From positions 1-8,799 of the forward strand of contig JACMRP010000307.1 in assembly GCA_014376325.1 (NCBI GenBank): a stretch of 8,799 nt of DNA. Direction: 5' to 3'. The notes under the pieces are model-generated. The model had not been told where the DNA came from. It did no database searches and was given only the letters and a program-made list of their open reading frames with translations. The DNA comes from Pseudobdellovibrionaceae bacterium (GTDB lineage Bacteria; Bdellovibrionota; Bdellovibrionia; Bdellovibrionales; Bdellovibrionaceae). Shown here piece after piece: positions 4,675-8,799 of this stretch. Each line of letters opens with the position of its first letter. The first letter of the stretch is position 1. The position numbers were made by a program, and so were the translations under genes.

Positions 4675-7600
4675 ATGTCGCCAAAGCTCGAAAACATAAA
4701 TCGCATTGATGCGGCTCAAATTCTGGTTCACTTAAAAGTAAAGATTCTCTCCGAGTGGGAATTAAGATGTCATAACGTGGTACCGGCGGCAAAAACTCAA
4801 AACCACTTAGCACTTCTTCATTCTTTACCTGAATTTATGGATCAATTGATCGCAAGTCTCCGTTCGACAGAATCGCAGAATGAAGCCAAAAAAAAATTTG
4901 AGGTGGCGTGCGAGCAGGGTGAAGACCGCGCTAGAATGAAAGAGTATAATCTCGACCAAGTCATTTATGAATTTCAGGTGCTAAGAAGCGTACTTATTGA
5001 GGCTTTGGAATTTGAGTGTCATCTAAGTCCAGAGATCCTCAAATTTATCCATGAATTTCTGGATCAAGGTATCCGAGAAGCAGTTGGAAAATATGTAGAG
5101 ACTGAACTGAAAGAAGAGCCTGCAACATCTGATACCCTACCGGGTGGTGAGATCGGGGCACTTATTCGATCATTCGATTGGTCCAAAACCTCACTTGGTC
5201 CGATCAACTCTTGGTCGTCGGGCCTTCAAACAACAGTAAGCCTTTGCCTTGGCTCGAATTTCCCAATCAATATCATTTGGGGTCCGGAGCATTTGCAAAT
5301 CTACAATGTCGGGTATCGCGACATATGTGGCGCATATCATCCAAAGGCAATTGGCGAACCTTTTGAGGTGACTTGGGCGACTGCGTGGCCTGTTATCGGA
5401 AAGCCCTTTGAGCGCGCACTCGCTGGCGAGCCGAGCTTTCTTGAAAACCAACGGATCTTTTTAGTGCGACATGGTTATTTTGAGGAAACTTTCTTTAGCT
5501 TCTCTTTCAGTCCGATTCGAGACGAAATAGGGAGAACCGTTGGTCTTTTTCATCCCGTAACCGAGACAACGCAAACAATGCTGAGCCAGAGGCGTACTCG
5601 TCTTCTTCGTGATATCGGGGAAAAAGCGGGCGAGACAAAAACATTGCAGGTGGCCTGTGATCTCGCTCTTCAATCGATATCTGAATATTTTTACGATGTG
5701 CCGATGGCTCTACTTTATTTGGTCGATGGTGAAAGAAAATCTGTGAAACTTTCGGCAGCCAGCGGAGTTCCACTTAACTCTCCCGCTGCGCCGAAGGAGC
5801 TGAAATTCAATACAGCTCTCACTGAGTCGCACCATTCGTGGCCGTTAGATCTTGCAGCAGTGGCAAGGAAACCCCAATATCTTAACGATATTGAAGCCCG
5901 TTTTGGTCCTATAGCCTGCCGTGAGTATCCCGAAGTTTTGCGTGAGGCTTTTATTTTTCCACTTGGAGGGACTGGCCATGAAGTCATGGGGTTTTTGGTT
6001 TTGGGGGTAAGCCCAAGACTTCCGATTGATGAAAATTATTCTTCATTTCTTAAACTTCTCAGTCAGGCAGTTGATGGTGCTTTAACCAATGCACAACTTT
6101 TTGAAAAAGAGAAGCGGCGAGCGGAGACTTTAGCCGAAATTGACAGGGCTAAAACCATATTTTTCTCAAACGTATCTCATGAATTTCGAACACCACTCAC
6201 TTTAATGCTTGGACCACTTGAGGACAATCTTGCAGACTCAAACACCTTATGGCCTGAGCACCGCGAGCGCGACGAGTTAGCGTACCGTAATGCTTTGAGA
6301 CTTCTTAAGCTCGTAAATTCGCTGCTCGACTTTTCTCGAATTGAAGCTGGACGAGTAAAAGCCACCTATCAGGCCACTGACTTCTCAAAGCTAACAAATG
6401 ATTTAGCGAGTGTTTTTCGCTCAGCTATTGAAAAAGGAGGGCTTAAGTTTATTGTGGATATGCCCAGCCTTGGTGAAGAGGTCTACGTAGACCGAGATAT
6501 GTGGGAGAAGATTGTCCTTAATCTCCTCTCCAACGCTTTTAAGTTCACGCTCCATGGTGAGATCGAAATCAAGCTCATGAAGTTTGACGATAAAGTTCAC
6601 CTCACTGTTCGAGATACCGGAATAGGGATATCAGAATCTGAGCTTCCACGTCTCTTTGAGCGTTTCCACCGTGTTGAAGGTGCACAAGGAAGAACTCACG
6701 AAGGAACTGGTATTGGGCTTGCGCTCATTCAAGAATTAGTGAAACTTCACGGTGGCTCGATTTCTGTGAAAAGCGAACTTGGTAAAGGGACCCAATTCAC
6801 AGTAGAGATTCCATTGGGAACTAAGCATTTGCCTTTAACAGACAGCCACGACAGGAAAAAAGAAATCACTTCGAGCTTTGGGGCTATGGGAGCGACTTTC
6901 GTGGCAGAAGCTACGCGTTGGCTGCCAAATACGTCCGAAACGCTCGCGCCTGCTGCTTCTATAGTGAGAGCTGATAAAAGCCCTTTGACTTCGGAAGTCA
7001 CTCAAGAAAAAGCCCCGCGCTCACGCGTTTTACTTGCTGATGATAATGTCGACATGCGCGGATACTTAAAAAGCTTACTTCAAGCTGAATGGGACGTAGT
7101 CGCAGTCGGCGACGGAGAGGCGGCTTTAGATTCAGCATCGCATAATCCTCCCGATCTGATTTTAAGTGATGTCATGATGCCCAAGATGGATGGCTTTGAA
7201 CTGATTCAAAAACTCAAAAAAAATCCCAAGACAAGAAATGTTCCAGTTGTCCTCCTTTCTGCTCGTGCAGGTGAGGAGTCACGCATTGAGGGGTTACAAG
7301 GCGGTGCTGACGATTACTTGGTTAAGCCGTTTTCCGCAAAAGAACTTCTCGCACGAGTGAAAACTCATCTTCAAATAGGAAAGCTACGCTCCGAGGCGAT
7401 CAACCAGCAAGAGAAGTTGTATTCAATTTTTTCGCAGGCTCCCGTCGGGATTTGCATTTTTGAAGGACCAAATCATGTTTATACACTCGCAAACGCCGAC
7501 TATTATAAACTGCTTGGCGGAACACGCGATATTATTGGAAAGACGATCCGAGAAGCCCTTCCGGAACTTAGAAACCAAATGTTTTATGAACTTCTAGATC

Positions 7601-8799
7601 GTGTATATCAAACTGGAGAACCGTATCTCGGTAAAGAAATTCCCGTTGAAATAAATCTTCAGGATAACTCGATAAAAAAACTCTACGTTAATTTCAACTA
7701 CCAACCTAAACGTAGTCTGAACGGTAAGATCGACGGGATTATCGTTATTTGTACCGAAATAACCGAACAGGTTTTGGCGAGAGTGCAACTTGAAGCCTCC
7801 GCAGCAAATCTTAAGAGCGCCAAACTTGATGCCGAAAGTGCAAACCTTGCAAAATCCGCTTTTCTTGCGAACATGTCCCATGAAATTAGAACTCCGCTTG
7901 GTGCGATCCTCGGTTTTACCGATCTTCTTAAAGAGCGGGACCTAGGGAACGAGGATCGTAATCAATTTTTAGATACGATCTCTCGAAATGGAAAAGCCTT
8001 AACAAAAATTATCGACGACATTCTCGATTTGGCTAAAGTTGAATCTGGGAAGCTTGATGTCGAGAACATTGATTTTTCAATCTTTGACCTGATTGATGAT
8101 GTGATGGATGTCTTCCGCGAACGCACCCGTGCCAAGAGCATTTTTCTAAGAGCGCACCTTGGAAAAGAAACTCCAGCGCGGATACTTTCAGATCCGACTC
8201 GAATTCGACAGATTCTTATTAACGTGATTGGCAACGCCGTAAAGTTCACCGATGCCGGGGGCGTTACAATTGATGTGCGAACCGGCGCTTCTGTAGGACT
8301 AAAAACCCAGTTTATCCTTTCGGTCAAAGATACTGGTGTCGGCATCAGTGCAGCCCAAAAGGAGCGCCTGTTTCAACCCTTCATGCAAGCAGATAATAGT
8401 ACCACTCGAAAATACGGCGGCACTGGTCTTGGATTGGCGTTATCTAAGCGTCTTGCCAATGCTCTCGGTGGCGACATTGCCATCGAAGACTGCGTAGACA
8501 AAGTTGGCTGTACGTTTACTGTAACTTTCTTGGCGTTGCTCCCAGAACGAAACGTTCAAAAGCCAAAAATTGTCGATACCGAAGCTAAAAAGGCTGAAAA
8601 GAAGGAATTATTATTGGCCGACATTCGCGTGCTTTTGGCTGACGACTCACCTGATAATCGCGTTCTCGTAGAAATTATGCTCGGAAAAAAAGGGGCGTTA
8701 GTCGAAAGTGCTACGAATGGCCTAGAAGCTTTTAGAATGGGAATGAATGGAACATACGATGTGATCCTTATGGACATTCAAATGCCCGAAATGGATGGA
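4675..8799 (+). CDS. Soluble double hybrid sensor histidine kinase, RsbRD-N/PAS/GAF, 1375+ aa (partial)
   Basis: The frame opens at ATG 4675 (AAGGA five bases upstream) and is still open at the window end. Domains in order: RsbRD-type N-terminal helical domain (about 10-150; [17 protein letters not shown] is typical); a PAS-like domain (about 157-300; [38 protein letters not shown]); GAF (about 308-472); HisKA with phospho-acceptor H502 in [10 protein letters not shown]; HATPase with N-box N616/N620, DTGIGI (647-652) and GTGIGLAL (677-684); receiver 1 (783-900) with DD 789-790, phospho-acceptor D832 and K884; a second PAS (about 913-1040); HisKA 2 with H1069 in [10 protein letters not shown]; HATPase 2 with N1183/N1187, DTGVGI (1219-1224) and GTGLGL (1249-1254); and receiver 2 from 1317 with D1323/D1324 and phospho-acceptor D1367. 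No membrane segment is seen, so it should sense a cytoplasmic signal. All catalytic residues of both kinase cores are intact. Output partner and ligand are unknown. Confidence 0.96.
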   Translation, partial: MSPKLENINRIDAAQILVHLKVKILSEWELRCHNVVPAAKTQNHLALLHSLPEFMDQLIASLRSTESQNEAKKKFEVACEQGEDRARMKEYNLDQVIYEFQVLRSVLIEALEFECHLSPEILKFIHEFLDQGIREAVGKYVETELKEEPATSDTLPGGEIGALIRSFDWSKTSLGPINSWSSGLQTTVSLCLGSNFPINIIWGPEHLQIYNVGYRDICGAYHPKAIGEPFEVTWATAWPVIGKPFERALAGEPSFLENQRIFLVRHGYFEETFFSFSFSPIRDEIGRTVGLFHPVTETTQTMLSQRRTRLLRDIGEKAGETKTLQVACDLALQSISEYFYDVPMALLYLVDGERKSVKLSAASGVPLNSPAAPKELKFNTALTESHHSWPLDLAAVARKPQYLNDIEARFGPIACREYPEVLREAFIFPLGGTGHEVMGFLVLGVSPRLPIDENYSSFLKLLSQAVDGALTNAQLFEKEKRRAETLAEIDRAKTIFFSNVSHEFRTPLTLMLGPLEDNLADSNTLWPEHRERDELAYRNALRLLKLVNSLLDFSRIEAGRVKATYQATDFSKLTNDLASVFRSAIEKGGLKFIVDMPSLGEEVYVDRDMWEKIVLNLLSNAFKFTLHGEIEIKLMKFDDKVHLTVRDTGIGISESELPRLFERFHRVEGAQGRTHEGTGIGLALIQELVKLHGGSISVKSELGKGTQFTVEIPLGTKHLPLTDSHDRKKEITSSFGAMGATFVAEATRWLPNTSETLAPAASIVRADKSPLTSEVTQEKAPRSRVLLADDNVDMRGYLKSLLQAEWDVVAVGDGEAALDSASHNPPDLILSDVMMPKMDGFELIQKLKKNPKTRNVPVVLLSARAGEESRIEGLQGGADDYLVKPFSAKELLARVKTHLQIGKLRSEAINQQEKLYSIFSQAPVGICIFEGPNHVYTLANADYYKLLGGTRDIIGKTIREALPELRNQMFYELLDRVYQTGEPYLGKEIPVEINLQDNSIKKLYVNFNYQPKRSLNGKIDGIIVICTEITEQVLARVQLEASAANLKSAKLDAESANLAKSAFLANMSHEIRTPLGAILGFTDLLKERDLGNEDRNQFLDTISRNGKALTKIIDDILDLAKVESGKLDVENIDFSIFDLIDDVMDVFRERTRAKSIFLRAHLGKETPARILSDPTRIRQILINVIGNAVKFTDAGGVTIDVRTGASVGLKTQFILSVKDTGVGISAAQKERLFQPFMQADNSTTRKYGGTGLGLALSKRLANALGGDIAIEDCVDKVGCTFTVTFLALLPERNVQKPKIVDTEAKKAEKKELLLADIRVLLADDSPDNRVLVEIMLGKKGALVESATNGLEAFRMGMNGTYDVILMDIQMPEMDG

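Noticed and set aside
4553..4813. Minus-strand 86-residue frame near the kinase start
   Set aside because: It overlaps the first 46 codons of the kinase, which are supported by AAGGA and the RsbRD-like domain. The part over the leader alone is too little to support a gene.
5191..8777. Minus-strand frames opposite the kinase (for example 5715-5987, 7594-7881, 7962-8345)
   Set aside because: All are antisense to intact kinase, PAS, GAF or receiver domains and contain no known motif.

Overview
The window looks like chromosomal DNA from a free-living Gram-negative bacterium of the Bdellovibrio type (Bdellovibrionota / old deltaproteobacteria). This rests on a TIGR02147-type regulator, a family common in Bdellovibrio and Fibrobacter; an outer-membrane-type lipoprotein with a proline-rich stalk; a one-piece tmRNA whose tag reads GNEYQLAA; and a very large soluble hybrid histidine kinase with an RsbRD-like N-terminus. 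The lineage is an inference from families and style, not from a database match.

Layout. (1) Positions 1-977, minus strand: a compact cluster of three small regulators. Two are clear XRE-type helix-turn-helix proteins (977->711, 685->374). The third (384->1, running off the left edge) overlaps the second by 11 nt and also begins with an XRE-like helical domain. A possible 50-residue ORF (1174->1022) sits just upstream on the same strand and may lead the operon. (2) Positions 1299-2768, plus strand: a divergently transcribed lipoprotein with a proline-rich linker and a globular C-terminal domain I do not recognise. It ends in a strong intrinsic terminator. (3) Positions 2822-3814: a TIGR02147 regulator whose start codon abuts the U-tract of that terminator and whose Shine-Dalgarno lies in the terminator's 3' arm. 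(4) Positions 3815-4092: intergenic DNA with DnaA-box-like motifs, a perfect 12-bp-arm palindrome and a likely ssrA promoter. (5) Positions 4093-4445: tmRNA (ssrA), followed by a terminator. (6) Positions 4585-8799: a leader with a perfect TATAAT and a hairpin covering the ribosome binding site, then a double hybrid sensor kinase that continues past the right edge.

The window is dominated by regulation: three XRE-like proteins, one TIGR02147 regulator, one phosphorelay kinase and the ribosome-rescue RNA. No metabolic pathway is visible. A recurring theme is that all three plus-strand protein genes have their Shine-Dalgarno inside, or directly next to, a self-complementary sequence, which suggests translational gating. 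No CRISPR array, insertion sequence, tRNA, rRNA or prophage gene was seen. The nearest things to a new system are the triple-XRE cassette, the terminator/RBS overlap, and the DnaA-box and palindrome region in front of ssrA.
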